From assembly GCF_029433105.1 (NCBI RefSeq), contig NZ_JARNTW010000001.1, forward strand, positions 62,001 through 126,000: DNA of 64,000 nucleotides. Direction: 5' to 3'. This DNA comes from Runella sp. MFBS21 (GTDB taxonomy: Bacteria; Bacteroidota; Bacteroidia; Cytophagales; Spirosomataceae). Below, piece after piece: positions 27,798 to 37,792 of this stretch. The stretch's first letter is position 1; each line of letters opens with the position of its first letter. A program made the translations under genes and the position numbers. The notes beneath the pieces are model-generated. The model was not told the DNA's origin. It searched no databases and was given only the letters and a program-made list of their open reading frames with translations.

Positions 27798-30179
27798 TTA
27801 TTCTGATTTCAATGATTTTACAGGATTGACCAAGGCGGCACGTAAGGTTTGGTAACTGACCGTCAGCAACGTAATGACCAATGCACCAGCGGCAGCTATC
27901 GCAAACACCCACCACGAGATTTCGACGTGATAATCGTAGCCTTTCAACCAATCGTTGAGGTAGTAGTACGCAATAGGGCTGGCAATGAGGCTCGAAAGTA
28001 ATACCAAACCGACAAAATCGCCCGAGAGCATTCGCCACAAATTAGGCACGCTTGCACCCAATACCTTCCGAATGCCGATTTCTTTGGTGCGTTGTTCGGC
28101 CACGAAGCTCGCCATTCCGAAAAGTCCCAAACACGAAATCAGGATGGCCAAGACCGCAAAGTAGAGCGAAAGCGTACCGATACGCTCTTCGGCCTTGAAC
28201 TTATTACCGTATTGTTGGTCAATAAATTCGTACGAAAAAGGCACATTCTGTACGTACTTTTTCCAGATACGTTCGAGGGTGGCGATGGATTTGCTTGAAC
28301 TTTGAGCAGGGTTGAGTTTGATGGTAAGATTATACAAATCCTTGTCGCGGGTATGGTACAACGACGGGCGCACGGGATAAAACGGCGACTCGGCCATAAT
28401 ATCACTCACTACCCCAATAATGGTGTAAGGCTTACCATTCCATTTTAAAATTTTGCCAATGGGGTCTTTGAACCCCAAAAACTTCGCCGCTGCCTCGTTG
28501 ATGATAAACGCCGCCGAATCGGTGGCAAACTCACGCGAGAAATCGCGGCCTTGTTTGATTTTCCAGCCCACGGTTTTGCCCCATTCTTTGGTAACGCGGC
28601 TGTTTGGAAAATCAACGCCCAAATTCGGGTCTTTCCCTTCCCAATCGAAACCGCCGTTGGTATTCCATACGCCCGTAAGTGGGCTGTTGGAAGCCGTCAA
28701 TTCTTCAATTGCTCCCGCCGATTTTAGCTCCCCTCTGAATGCCTCAAAGTGATCCTGAATTTCTTTGTCCATCCCCATGCTTATCAGGCCGTTGCGTTCG
28801 TAGCCAATGGGGCGATTTTTGGCGTGTTGAATTTGCTGATACACAACGATGGTTCCAATAATCAATACCACCGAAACCGTAAACTGAATCATTACCAATG
28901 CCTTGCGCGGAATGGCGGCCCATTTTCCCACCCGAAACGTCCCTTTGAGGACTTTCAAGGGCTGGAAAGACGATAAGTATAACGCTGGATAACTTCCCGC
29001 CAACAAACCCGTAAGCGAAATAAATGACAAACTAAGCAGCCAAAAAACGGGATTTGCCCAAGGAAGTTCAATTTTCTTATCAGCTACTTCATTAAAAAAT
29101 GGCAGGCACAGTGTGACCAATACCAGTGATACCACAAAAGCAAACACCACCACCATGTACGACTCCGAAAAGAACTGATTAATCAACTGCGACCGCACCG
29201 ACCCTACGGCTTTGCGAATACCCACTTCTTTGGCGCGTTTTTCGCTGCGGGCGGTGGCTAGGTTCATAAAATTGATGCAAGCCAACATCAACACAAACAC
29301 CCCAATGATACCAAACATCCACACGTAGCGAATGCTTCCTCCTGTGTTGATGCCTTCTTTAAACTCACTTTCCAACGCCCATTTACTCATGGGGTGCAAA
29401 AACGCCTCCCATTTGTACTTCAATTCTTCCTTACTTAGGTTGTTGGCTTTGACATTTTTAATGCGTTTGGAAGCTGCCTCCATTGATACATTATCTGCGA
29501 CTTGGACGAATGTCTGGCTAAAATTGCTATCCCAAGGGTCTTCCATTGTTTTTACCCACGGATTGTCAATCAACCAAAGCGACCAGGGCATGATGACCTT
29601 TACGTTGCGAAACGAGGTATTGTAAGGCAAATCTTCGTAAACGCCCGTCACCTTAACGTCGTAGGTTCGGTTGATTTTCAGTGTTTTATCCAGCGGGTTT
29701 TGGTCACCAAAGAGCGATTTAGCCACCGATTCCGACAACATAATCGAATAGGGGTCTTTCAAACCTGCGTACGTTCCATAGCGCATCTTGAGGCTAAGCA
29801 TCTCAGGGGCACCTTCTTCAAAGTAAATCCCCGATTTTGTTATGTGATTATTCCCCAGCGACAACACATACGAGCCTTCCCACGAGGCTTGCACTACGTG
29901 TTTGAAGCTACTTCCGTATTTTGCCCGAATTTCGGGGCTCATTTGGGCAGGATTAGAGGTTTGGGTTCCCACTTTTCCGTTGAAAGTAGCGTGTTGCATA
30001 ACCTGCGCGATACGCTCATAATTTTGGTGGTAGGTATCAAACGACAATTCATCGTTGACCCAAAGTCCAATCATCATAGCTACTGCCATGCCCACAGCCA
30101 GTCCACCAATATTGATGAAACTGTACATTTTGTTTTTAGTGAGGTTGCGCCACGCAACTTTGAGGTAATTCCGTATCAT
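27798..30179 (-). CDS. ABC permease P8
   Basis: ABC3/MacB-type permease without prefix, 793 residues, starting MIRNYLKVAWRNLTKNK. Coupling segments are KRAKEVGIRKAVGS and QRTKEIGIRKVLGAS; the tail is NPVKSLKSE. It is the closest relative of P2 in the window: both share YHQNY, AQVMQH.TFNG, EIRAKYGS / ELRAKYGS, then HPMSKWALESEFKEG / HPMSDWHLQSNWEEG in the same places. P2 carries the PadR-linked prefix and P8 does not, so one of them gained or lost it. Located in the P9-P4 operon, 65 bp after P9. Confidence 0.92.
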   Translation of the reverse strand: MIRNYLKVAWRNLTKNKMYSFINIGGLAVGMAVAMMIGLWVNDELSFDTYHQNYERIAQVMQHATFNGKVGTQTSNPAQMSPEIRAKYGSSFKHVVQASWEGSYVLSLGNNHITKSGIYFEEGAPEMLSLKMRYGTYAGLKDPYSIMLSESVAKSLFGDQNPLDKTLKINRTYDVKVTGVYEDLPYNTSFRNVKVIMPWSLWLIDNPWVKTMEDPWDSNFSQTFVQVADNVSMEAASKRIKNVKANNLSKEELKYKWEAFLHPMSKWALESEFKEGINTGGSIRYVWMFGIIGVFVLMLACINFMNLATARSEKRAKEVGIRKAVGSVRSQLINQFFSESYMVVVFAFVVSLVLVTLCLPFFNEVADKKIELPWANPVFWLLSLSFISLTGLLAGSYPALYLSSFQPLKVLKGTFRVGKWAAIPRKALVMIQFTVSVVLIIGTIVVYQQIQHAKNRPIGYERNGLISMGMDKEIQDHFEAFRGELKSAGAIEELTASNSPLTGVWNTNGGFDWEGKDPNLGVDFPNSRVTKEWGKTVGWKIKQGRDFSREFATDSAAFIINEAAAKFLGFKDPIGKILKWNGKPYTIIGVVSDIMAESPFYPVRPSLYHTRDKDLYNLTIKLNPAQSSSKSIATLERIWKKYVQNVPFSYEFIDQQYGNKFKAEERIGTLSLYFAVLAILISCLGLFGMASFVAEQRTKEIGIRKVLGASVPNLWRMLSGDFVGLVLLSSLIASPIAYYYLNDWLKGYDYHVEISWWVFAIAAAGALVITLLTVSYQTLRAALVNPVKSLKSE

Positions 30180-30206
30180 GGTTGTATAGGATTATTGATA
30201 TATTAT

Positions 30207-30234
30207 GTAGAGACGTAGCATGCTACGTCTCTAC
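30207..30234. repeat. Compensated palindrome variant, P9-P8 gap
   Basis: A 28-base palindrome whose arms are GTAGAGACGTAG and CTACGTCTCTAC around CATG. One base pair differs from the standard copies, and the change is present on both arms, so pairing is kept. It lies 10 bp after the P9 stop. Confidence 0.95.
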
Positions 30235-30244
30235 GGCGTATGGA

Positions 30245-32674
30245 TTATTCTGTTTTCAATGATTTCACAGGATTCATCAGCGCTGCTTTGACTGCCTGAA
30301 AACCTACCGTTAGCAATGCAATCACGATGGCTAATAGCCCCGCCGCCGCAAACAACCACCAGCTAAGTGCAATGCGAGAGGCAAAATCTTTTAGCCATTT
30401 GTCCATGAAGTACCATGCAATAGGAGTAGCAATGAGAATCGCAATAAGCACTAACTTGAGAAAGTCTTTGGACAATAAAGCCATGATTCCAAATACCGAT
30501 GCCCCCAATACTTTGCGAATCCCTATTTCTTTGGTACGCGACTCAACGGTGAAGGTGGCCAAGCCAAACAAACCTAAACAAGCAATGAAAATTGCCCATA
30601 ACGACGCCGTCGTGAACATACGGCTGTATTGTTGTTCAGAAACATAAAGTTTGTTGTAATTGTCATCCACAAAAGAGTAGTCAAATGGGTTGCCAGGAAA
30701 GTAAGTCTTGTACAGTTTATCCAAAGCGGCTATTTTTTCGGGCATTCGGTCGGCCGTCAAGCGAATAGTGAAATAAGCACTGTTGTTTTGGGGATAAAAA
30801 ATAATGGGGTCAATGGCTCTTTTTAATCCTGCGTGATGGTAGTTTTTCACCACCCCAATCACCTCCAAATAACGCTCATCCCACTTGATTTTGGTGCGAA
30901 GGGCTTCTTCTGCACTGGAAAATCCTAATAACTCTACCGCTCTTTCATTGAGTAGTACCTTGCTGTTTTGGTTCCACTCTACATCACATTCAGCCGGGGT
31001 AAAATTGCGCCCCGCTTTGAGATTGATTTGGTACGTTTTTAGAAAACGGTCGCCAATAATGGCAAATGAATACGAGATGAGCTCATCGCCTGGCTTAGAT
31101 TTGGGCTGGGTAAAGCCTGAAGTTGCAAAATTGTACCAACCACTCGGTACACTTCCTGAGGTCGCATAATCTTTCACAAATGTTTGCTGCGTTAGCTCAT
31201 TCTGAAACGTGGTTTTGCGTATTTTGTAGGTAGCATCTCTGCCCACTTCTGGCCCACGAACAACCAACAATTGCTGTGTATTTAGTCCCAAGCTTTGCGT
31301 TTGCATGTGGTGTAGCTGACGATAAATCACCAGCGTTGTAACGACCAAACACACCGAAATCGCAAACTGAAACACCACCAATGATTTCCGAAGTAGCCCA
31401 CCACCCGACGTTTTGGCTAACTGACCTTTTAAGGTTTTAACAGGGTTGTAATTGGAAAGTGAAAAGGCTGTGTAACCTCCAGAAAATAACGAACCTAAAA
31501 GCAAAATGCCCAATCCCCAAGCCCAAACCGATGTGTAGCCTAAGGAGGAAAAAGATAACGGCGTCCCAATAAGTTCATTAAAAAATGGCTGAAGTAAGAC
31601 CACTATTAGCAAAGCTAATCCAAAACTTAGGAGATTGACCAACAGCGATTCGCCCAAAAACTGCCGCACCAAATGGCTTTGCGTTGCGCCAATTACTTTG
31701 CGAACGCCTACTTCATTGGCTCGTTTGAGCGACTGAGCCGTCGAAAGATTGACGTAGTTGAACCAGCCGATTACTAGAATCAAAAACGCAATTCCACCCA
31801 ACATATACACGTATTTAAGGTTTCCTTGCGTGAGATAAGTATCGCTCAATGAAGCTGCCAAGTGCACATTTTTGAGGGAGACCAGACGAAACTTTACCCC
31901 ATCATTTTCTTTACTAAGTTCGTTTCTTAGGGCTGTTAGTTTCTTCTCAAAAGCTACTGGGTTTACCTTTTCATTGAGCTGGAAAAATGTATTAATGTAT
32001 TGATTGTCAAGGTTGTTTACGTTGGCCCAGTCGTTCCCATGCAAATTGGCTGGATTACGCAATGTTTCCAATGAAAAGACCATGTCATACCGAATATCTG
32101 AGTTGGTGGGCATGTCGGCGTAAATACCTTCTACCGTAAAAGGATTAGTATCAAATTGATTGGACAGTAGTAATATTTTTCCCAAAGGATTTTCAGAGCC
32201 AAAGTATTTTTTAGCGGAGCTAGCCGACAAAAACACTACATTCGTCTTTTCCAATGCCTTGGGAGAGCCTGCGGTAAGTGGAAAACTAAAGAATGAGAAA
32301 AAATTGCCCTCTGCGTAGCTAATGTTGGTTTCGCGGAATGCTTCGGTTTTAGCACCTTCTCTTCGTACAATGCCTTGCGCCATTCCGTCCGCAAAACGGC
32401 AATAGTCTTTGATGTCGGGGAAGCGTTGTTTGGCACGCGTAGCCCAGCCTGGTTCTACTTCGCTCCACATCTCTCCTTTTACATCTTCGTTGAGAAGTCG
32501 ATATATGGAAGGCGCATTGGCATGAAACTGGTTAAAGCTTTTTTCGTGACTTACGTATTGCAAAATCAACACAAAAGCCGCGATACCCATCGCCAAGCCA
32601 GTGATGTTGATAACGCTGTATGTTTTGTTTCGGACTAAGTTTCGAAAAGCGATTTTGAGGTAGTTCTGTAGCAT
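30245..32674 (-). CDS. ABC permease P9
   Basis: ABC3/MacB-type permease, 809 residues from the ATG at 32674 (MLQNYLKIAFRNLVRNK). An in-frame ATG at 32713 is rejected because the sigma-54-like promoter (32702-32717) lies between the two. Coupling segments are KRANEVGVRKVIGA (N for the usual K) and SRTKEIGIRKVLGAS; the tail is NPVKSLKTE. The second-helix motif, usually IACINF, is VIGWFNYVNL here. It is the first gene of a six-permease operon (P9, P8, P7, P6, P5, P4), with a leader of roughly 18 nt. Confidence 0.92.
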   Translation of the reverse strand: MLQNYLKIAFRNLVRNKTYSVINITGLAMGIAAFVLILQYVSHEKSFNQFHANAPSIYRLLNEDVKGEMWSEVEPGWATRAKQRFPDIKDYCRFADGMAQGIVRREGAKTEAFRETNISYAEGNFFSFFSFPLTAGSPKALEKTNVVFLSASSAKKYFGSENPLGKILLLSNQFDTNPFTVEGIYADMPTNSDIRYDMVFSLETLRNPANLHGNDWANVNNLDNQYINTFFQLNEKVNPVAFEKKLTALRNELSKENDGVKFRLVSLKNVHLAASLSDTYLTQGNLKYVYMLGGIAFLILVIGWFNYVNLSTAQSLKRANEVGVRKVIGATQSHLVRQFLGESLLVNLLSFGLALLIVVLLQPFFNELIGTPLSFSSLGYTSVWAWGLGILLLGSLFSGGYTAFSLSNYNPVKTLKGQLAKTSGGGLLRKSLVVFQFAISVCLVVTTLVIYRQLHHMQTQSLGLNTQQLLVVRGPEVGRDATYKIRKTTFQNELTQQTFVKDYATSGSVPSGWYNFATSGFTQPKSKPGDELISYSFAIIGDRFLKTYQINLKAGRNFTPAECDVEWNQNSKVLLNERAVELLGFSSAEEALRTKIKWDERYLEVIGVVKNYHHAGLKRAIDPIIFYPQNNSAYFTIRLTADRMPEKIAALDKLYKTYFPGNPFDYSFVDDNYNKLYVSEQQYSRMFTTASLWAIFIACLGLFGLATFTVESRTKEIGIRKVLGASVFGIMALLSKDFLKLVLIAILIATPIAWYFMDKWLKDFASRIALSWWLFAAAGLLAIVIALLTVGFQAVKAALMNPVKSLKTE

Positions 32675-32701
32675 AGGACGATTGGGATTTGTAGTATTTT
32701 T

Positions 32702-32717
32702 CCCAAATGCCATACCA
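32702..32717 (-). promoter_or_regulatory. Sigma-54-like promoter of P9-P4 operon
   Basis: Minus strand TGGTATGGCATTTGGG. The -24 GG is at 2-3 and TTG at 12-14. It is 28 bp upstream of the P9 ATG. The dyad midpoint is 86 bp upstream of the -12 G. The -24 half deviates (TGGTA for TGGCA). Confidence 0.65.
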
Positions 32718-32771
32718 GAAACTTAATGTATTGATTATAAGTTATTTGTAATTGTGAAAAATAAAGAAAAT

Positions 32772-32808
32772 TGTCCGTTTATGGACAATTTTAGTTCGTT
32801 TATGGACA
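32772..32808. promoter_or_regulatory. Paired dyad enhancer site (P9-P4)
   Basis: TGTCCGTTTATGGACA (32772-32787) is well conserved. AGTTCGTTTATGGACA (32793-32808) keeps only the right half-site. Centres are 21 bp apart. Confidence 0.68.
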
Positions 32809-32817
32809 GGGTCGTAT

Positions 32818-32838
32818 CATCGTTGCATTGCAACGATG
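32818..32838. repeat. Related palindrome with different arms
   Basis: CATCGTTGCA and TGCAACGATG flank one T. The core TTGCATTGCAA is that of the GTAGAGACG family, but the outer bases are ATCG instead of AGACG, again matched on both sides. It is next to a standard copy at 32874-32901. Confidence 0.8.
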
Positions 32839-32873
32839 GGGCGATAGACCAACGATGCCAGGATACCGCAACG

Positions 32874-32901
32874 GTAGAGACGTTGCATGCAACGTCTCTA
32901 C
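32874..32901. repeat. Palindromic repeat after P10
   Basis: A perfect 28-base copy (arms GTAGAGACGTTG / CAACGTCTCTAC), 12 bp after the P10 stop codon. It separates P10 from the control region of the P9 operon. Confidence 0.95.
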
Positions 32902-32913
32902 AAGGACGTTGAT

Positions 32914-35310
32914 TTATTCCGATTTCAACGATTTTACAGGATTTGTCAAAGCGGCTTTGGTAGCTTGAATAGCGACGGTCAAAAGAGCGATAAAAATGGC
33001 TAAGCCGCCCGCCAATGCAAAAATGTCGATTTTCAGTTGGACTTGATAGGCAAAATCTTGCAGCCATCGGGTGGCGGCATAATACGCAATCGGAAACGCA
33101 ATGACATTGGCCACGATAACCAACCGAAGAAAATCTTTTGAAAGCATCGTAACAATGTTGGCAACACTTGCCCCCAGTACTTTTCGTACGCCAATTTCTT
33201 TCGTTTTTTGTTCGGCCGTAAACGTGATAAGCCCAAAAAGACCCATACAGGCAATAAAAATGGCAATGACCGTAAAACCTGAGAAAAGGTAGCCCATTCG
33301 TTGTTCGGCGCGGTATTGTTTGTTAAACGCCTCGTCCAAAAAGTAATACTCGAACGGGGCATTAGGCTCATATTTTTTATAGCTTTTTTCAATCGAAGCT
33401 ATCTTTTGTCGGACATCTGCCTTGGGGTCTAAGCGCAAATAAAGAGCCCGTAACTGCGTTGTATCTTTGACAACTTTTAACATCATGGCTTCCACTTTTG
33501 ACTGCAAAGAAGCGAAGTTAAAATCTTTCAAAACACCAACGATTTCGGCTTTTTTTGATTCTTTATCAAACACATCCAGTTTCTGTCCGATAGGTTTATC
33601 GCTTATTTTTAATTTACCCACTGCCGTTTCATTGACCACCAATTGGTTTCTATGAGCCAGTTCTTCGAGGTTATCGGGCTTGTGCTTCCATTCAAGACCT
33701 AAGAGTTCGATAAAGTTTTCGTCCACCACCATATTATTGAGGCTCACATCTTCATTGGTAGTCGGAGTTTTGGTAAAAAACATATTCCAGCCTCCCGTAA
33801 ATAAACTCAGTGACGAAGCGCCCAACTGACGAATACCCACGCTTTGAACCAAGTCATTCCGAAACGCAGCATAGTGTTTTTGCGCTTCTTTGGAAAGCGT
33901 GATGACCAACACTTGCTCTTTGTTCATGCCTATTTTCTTGGTTTGCATGTAGTGTAATTGCCGCTGCACTACCATACTGAAAATAATCAGCACAATTGAT
34001 GCCCCAAACTGAAAGACAATAAACACGCGCCGCACACGACCTCCTTGGCCTGCTGCCGAAAACTTGCCTTTTAAAATGCTGACAGGTGAAAACTTTGACA
34101 ATAGCAACGAAGGATACGAGCCTGCGATAAGTGCCGTAGCAATAACTAACCCCAACAAAATAGACAAAAATAAAGGGCCTGTCACAAACGAATCGTCGAT
34201 GGATAAGGATAAAAGTTGGTAAAAGGGGGTTTTTAGGAGCTGAAACAGCAATAAGGCAAGGGCAAAAGAAAGCAAGCTTATGAGCACTGACTCTCCGTAA
34301 AACTGCGATGCTAAGTGATGGCGATGTGCTCCAAGTACTTTACGGACGCCTACTTCCTTGGCTCGAATCGTTGAACGAGCTGTGGTAAGGCTCATATAAT
34401 TGATAAGCGCCAACAGCAACACGATGCCTGCAATACACAGAAATATCATCACATACTTGGTGTTCGAAGAATCACCCCAGTTGTTTCCGAGGTGAGTTTC
34501 CAAAAAAGGTGTTAGCTGATACTTTGAATGCGACTCTAATTCTCCTTTTTTATCTGTGAGTAGCGTTGGAATTATAGCTTCTACTTTTGCAACAGCTTCA
34601 GGATTTTTAAGCAAAAAATAGGTTTCATAACTCCCCATACCCACGACATCGTCTGCCTCGTAACGCTGGTTTGGGTCGCGTTTCATAATCCCCTCAAACG
34701 TTGGCAACGAAGCAATAAAGTCAAAGTGAAGCGATGAGTTGGTGGGCAATTTCTTCACCACTGCGGTCACCTTCAACGCTTCATTTTTGTTATAAATCAA
34801 GGTTTTACCAACAGGGTTTGTGTTCCCAAAGTATTTTTTAGCCATGGTCTCTGTCATTACCACCGCGTTGGGTTCGTTCAGGGCCGAAGCGGCACTCCCA
34901 TTGACAAATTCAAACGCAAATACGTTGAACAACGAGGGCTCAGAAAAGTAAAATCCTCGCTCAAAAAACTGATGACTTTCATCGGATTTTATAACTACAT
35001 CGCCACGAAACGAAGAAGCAATTCGTACAAAATCTTCGACCTCTGAGTTAGCCTGTTTTATGGCTGGGCCAAAGTTTTTGGAAAGCTGGTTAAACTGAAC
35101 GGTATTGCCCCCAAAATTCATTTGGATAAAGGTATGAAAGATGCGTTTTCCCTTAGGATGAAAACGGTCATAGCTCAGTTCGTGCGAAACGTACAGCAAA
35201 ATCAGCATACTTACAGCCATTCCAACAGCAAGTCCCGTGACATTAATAAAGCTAAAAACCTTGTTTTTAAGCAAATTTCGCCAAGCGATTTTGAGGTAAT
35301 TATGTAGCAT
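32914..35310 (-). CDS. ABC permease P10
   Basis: ABC3/MacB-type permease, 798 residues from the ATG at 35310 (MLHNYLKIAWRNLLKNK). The open frame continues 189 bases upstream through a palindromic repeat into the 3' end of P11 in another frame; that extension is rejected. Coupling segments are IRAKEVGVRKVLGA and QKTKEIGVRKVLGAS; the tail is NPVKSLKSE. Periplasmic signature PSLFNVFAFEFVNG, with KKLPTNSSLHFDF later. Last gene of P12-P11-P10, 71 bp after P11. Confidence 0.92.
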   Translation of the reverse strand: MLHNYLKIAWRNLLKNKVFSFINVTGLAVGMAVSMLILLYVSHELSYDRFHPKGKRIFHTFIQMNFGGNTVQFNQLSKNFGPAIKQANSEVEDFVRIASSFRGDVVIKSDESHQFFERGFYFSEPSLFNVFAFEFVNGSAASALNEPNAVVMTETMAKKYFGNTNPVGKTLIYNKNEALKVTAVVKKLPTNSSLHFDFIASLPTFEGIMKRDPNQRYEADDVVGMGSYETYFLLKNPEAVAKVEAIIPTLLTDKKGELESHSKYQLTPFLETHLGNNWGDSSNTKYVMIFLCIAGIVLLLALINYMSLTTARSTIRAKEVGVRKVLGAHRHHLASQFYGESVLISLLSFALALLLFQLLKTPFYQLLSLSIDDSFVTGPLFLSILLGLVIATALIAGSYPSLLLSKFSPVSILKGKFSAAGQGGRVRRVFIVFQFGASIVLIIFSMVVQRQLHYMQTKKIGMNKEQVLVITLSKEAQKHYAAFRNDLVQSVGIRQLGASSLSLFTGGWNMFFTKTPTTNEDVSLNNMVVDENFIELLGLEWKHKPDNLEELAHRNQLVVNETAVGKLKISDKPIGQKLDVFDKESKKAEIVGVLKDFNFASLQSKVEAMMLKVVKDTTQLRALYLRLDPKADVRQKIASIEKSYKKYEPNAPFEYYFLDEAFNKQYRAEQRMGYLFSGFTVIAIFIACMGLFGLITFTAEQKTKEIGVRKVLGASVANIVTMLSKDFLRLVIVANVIAFPIAYYAATRWLQDFAYQVQLKIDIFALAGGLAIFIALLTVAIQATKAALTNPVKSLKSE

Positions 35311-35342
35311 AATTTTTTCGTTTTTGCCGTTGTAATGTGGTT

Positions 35343-35370
35343 GTAGAGACGTTGCATGCAACGTCTCTAC
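35343..35370. repeat. Palindromic repeat, P11-P10 gap
   Basis: A perfect 28-base copy, 11 bp after the P11 stop and 32 bp before the P10 start, inside an operon. Confidence 0.95.
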
Positions 35371-35381
35371 GCGATGTTGAT

Positions 35382-37790
35382 TTATTCCGATTTCAACGAT
35401 TTCACAGGGTTGGTCAAGGCAGCTTTGATCGACTGCGTACTTACTGTTACCAACGCAATACCAACAGCCGTAAGCCCAGCTACCACAAACACCCACCATT
35501 CTATCTCAATTCGATACGCAAAATCATTGAGCCAGTAGGTCATCGCATACCATGCTAAGGGAGAAGCGATGAGGATGGCTATCAGCACTAATTTTAGAAA
35601 ATCGGCAGATAAAAGCGTCGTGATGCTGGCAGTGGATGCGCCAAGCACTTTGCGGATTCCAATTTCTTTGGTACGCTGTGCCGTGACGTAGGCCGACAAG
35701 CCCAACAGACCTAAACAAGCCAGCAAAACGGCCAAGGCAGAAAAATATGTAAACACCTGATTGATACGGCTTTCATTGGCATACATTTGGTTGTATTCGT
35801 CGTTTAAAAACGTGTAGGTAAACGGACGATGTGGCGCAAACGTTTTCCATTTATTTTCCAAAAAAGTCAGTGTTTGTGGGAGATTATTTCCCGTCAACTT
35901 TACCAACAAGACATTCCCCCAAGTGACTGGAAAAATTACCAATGGGCCAATCGGTTGTTTCATCGACGCAAAATGGAAATCCCGAACAATGCCTTTGACT
36001 TCGCCCGTTCGGCCTCCCACACGTACTTTTTTACCAATCGCTTCGGCAGGCTTCCAGCCCAATTGCTTTATCATCGTTTCGTTCAGCAAAAAGCGATAAT
36101 CGGCTTGGCTCTCGTCTTTGCCTTTGAGTCGTTCCATGTCTTCTGATGATAAATCATTTCCTGCAACCAACTCCAAATTGAGCGTTTCGGCCATGTCTTC
36201 ATCACAGGGAAAAGCGGTAATCATTTTTTGCACAGGCGCCGATGTTCCCACCGTTTCAAGCCCATCGCCCCACTTAATGAACGTGGGAGTTTCGTAGGCC
36301 AGCGAAATACTTTTTACATTCGGATTTTGCCGCAGTTCGTTCTTCAAAGCAGGCAAATTTTTGTTAGTTCGCTCGTCGGTCGTGAGCGCAATTACGTGTT
36401 GTTTTTCGTACCCCAGCTTTGTGTTTTGAATAAAATGCAGTTGGTTCTTAACCACCAACGTTCCAATGACCAAAAACACCGAAATCATAAACTGCAACAC
36501 AATCAGCGACTTACGAAGGGCCAAGCCCGAAGCCGTATTCTTAAATGCGCCTTTTAGCACTTTAATCGGTTGAAAATACGATAACGCCACCGACGGATAA
36601 CTCCCTGCAATACAACTGACAACCAACCACGCTCCTACCAACGCCCCTATTCCTGCGGGTTGAAGTAGTATTTGCAAAGTCAGTTCGCGTTCGGACAGGG
36701 TATTAAATACAGGCAACAACAACACTGTCAGCAGGATACTGAGCAGCAAAGCCACCAGCGTCACCACCATTGATTCGCCCAAAAATTGCAAAAACAATTG
36801 CCCACGTACTGCCCCCATCACTTTCCGAACCCCCACTTCTTTGGCACGCTCCGTCGCACGGGCCGTTGTAAGATTCATGTAGTTGGTGGTCGCAATAATC
36901 AAAATGAGCAACGCAATCACCGAGAAAATATAAATGTAACGAATATCGCCAGAAGCAATAATACCGCCTTCTGCCTCAGACCGAAGGTGGACGTCCGTAA
37001 GAGGTTCAAATTGATACGTCAGAAAGTTATTTCCTGTCATTTCAGTTTCTGCTGACTGCTTACGCATGTAAGCAGGTAGTTTGGCTTGCAGCTGCGATGC
37101 CGAAGCAGATGGTTTCAACAAAAAGTAAGTGACATAATTGGCGGTCCACCACATTTCTGTTTTGGCGGCTGAGAGCGACATAAACGACGCCACAAAATCA
37201 AACTGAAGTTGAGAATTGGAAGGGGCATCGGCCGCAACGCCCGTTACGGTATAATCCACTCGGTCTTCTAACCGTAAGATTTGACCAATAGGGTTTTCAT
37301 TCCCAAAATACTTTCGCGCCATCGCTTCCGTCACCACCACTTTGTTGGTGCCATTCAGGGCCGTTGCCGCGTCGCCCTTCACCAACGAAAACGAGAATAC
37401 ATCAAAAAACGTAGAATCAGCCCACAAAAAGCGAGATTCATTAAACTGTTGTTCTCCTTTTTTTATGACTACTTTTTGTTGCGAAAAGGCGGGGTCAGCC
37501 ACGCGTACAAACTGCTCAATTTCAGGAAAGTCGCGTTTCAACGCAGGCCCTACTTTCGTTCCCGTCATTACTGTTTTATTGGCCGTTCCTTCGATGCTAT
37601 AGTGCATTATCGTACGAACGATCTGCTGCTTGTTTTTGTGAAATTGGTCAAAACTCAGCTCGTGCTGAATGTACAACACAATCAACATGCAGGCCGTCAA
37701 GCCTGCCGCCAAACCAAAAACATTAATGAAAGTAAATGTTTTGTGTTTCCAGAGGGTTCGGAGCGTGGTTTTTAGGTAGTTTTGAAACAT
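35382..37790 (-). CDS. ABC permease P11
   Basis: ABC3/MacB-type permease, 802 residues, starting MFQNYLKTTLRTLWKHK (a T-rich variant of the usual KIAFRNL). Coupling segments are ERAKEVGVRKVMGA and QRTKEIGIRKVLGAS; the tail is NPVKSLKSE. It begins only 2 bases after the P12 stop codon, the tightest permease junction in the window and one of the few without a palindrome, so translation is almost certainly coupled to P12. Periplasmic signature DSTFFDVFSFSLVKGDAATAL. Confidence 0.93.
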   Translation of the reverse strand: MFQNYLKTTLRTLWKHKTFTFINVFGLAAGLTACMLIVLYIQHELSFDQFHKNKQQIVRTIMHYSIEGTANKTVMTGTKVGPALKRDFPEIEQFVRVADPAFSQQKVVIKKGEQQFNESRFLWADSTFFDVFSFSLVKGDAATALNGTNKVVVTEAMARKYFGNENPIGQILRLEDRVDYTVTGVAADAPSNSQLQFDFVASFMSLSAAKTEMWWTANYVTYFLLKPSASASQLQAKLPAYMRKQSAETEMTGNNFLTYQFEPLTDVHLRSEAEGGIIASGDIRYIYIFSVIALLILIIATTNYMNLTTARATERAKEVGVRKVMGAVRGQLFLQFLGESMVVTLVALLLSILLTVLLLPVFNTLSERELTLQILLQPAGIGALVGAWLVVSCIAGSYPSVALSYFQPIKVLKGAFKNTASGLALRKSLIVLQFMISVFLVIGTLVVKNQLHFIQNTKLGYEKQHVIALTTDERTNKNLPALKNELRQNPNVKSISLAYETPTFIKWGDGLETVGTSAPVQKMITAFPCDEDMAETLNLELVAGNDLSSEDMERLKGKDESQADYRFLLNETMIKQLGWKPAEAIGKKVRVGGRTGEVKGIVRDFHFASMKQPIGPLVIFPVTWGNVLLVKLTGNNLPQTLTFLENKWKTFAPHRPFTYTFLNDEYNQMYANESRINQVFTYFSALAVLLACLGLLGLSAYVTAQRTKEIGIRKVLGASTASITTLLSADFLKLVLIAILIASPLAWYAMTYWLNDFAYRIEIEWWVFVVAGLTAVGIALVTVSTQSIKAALTNPVKSLKSE

Positions 37791-37792
37791 AG

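Noticed and set aside
32675-32713. Alternative start of P9 at 32713
   Set aside because: The sigma-54-like promoter at 32702-32717 overlaps this codon, so it could not be within the transcript.
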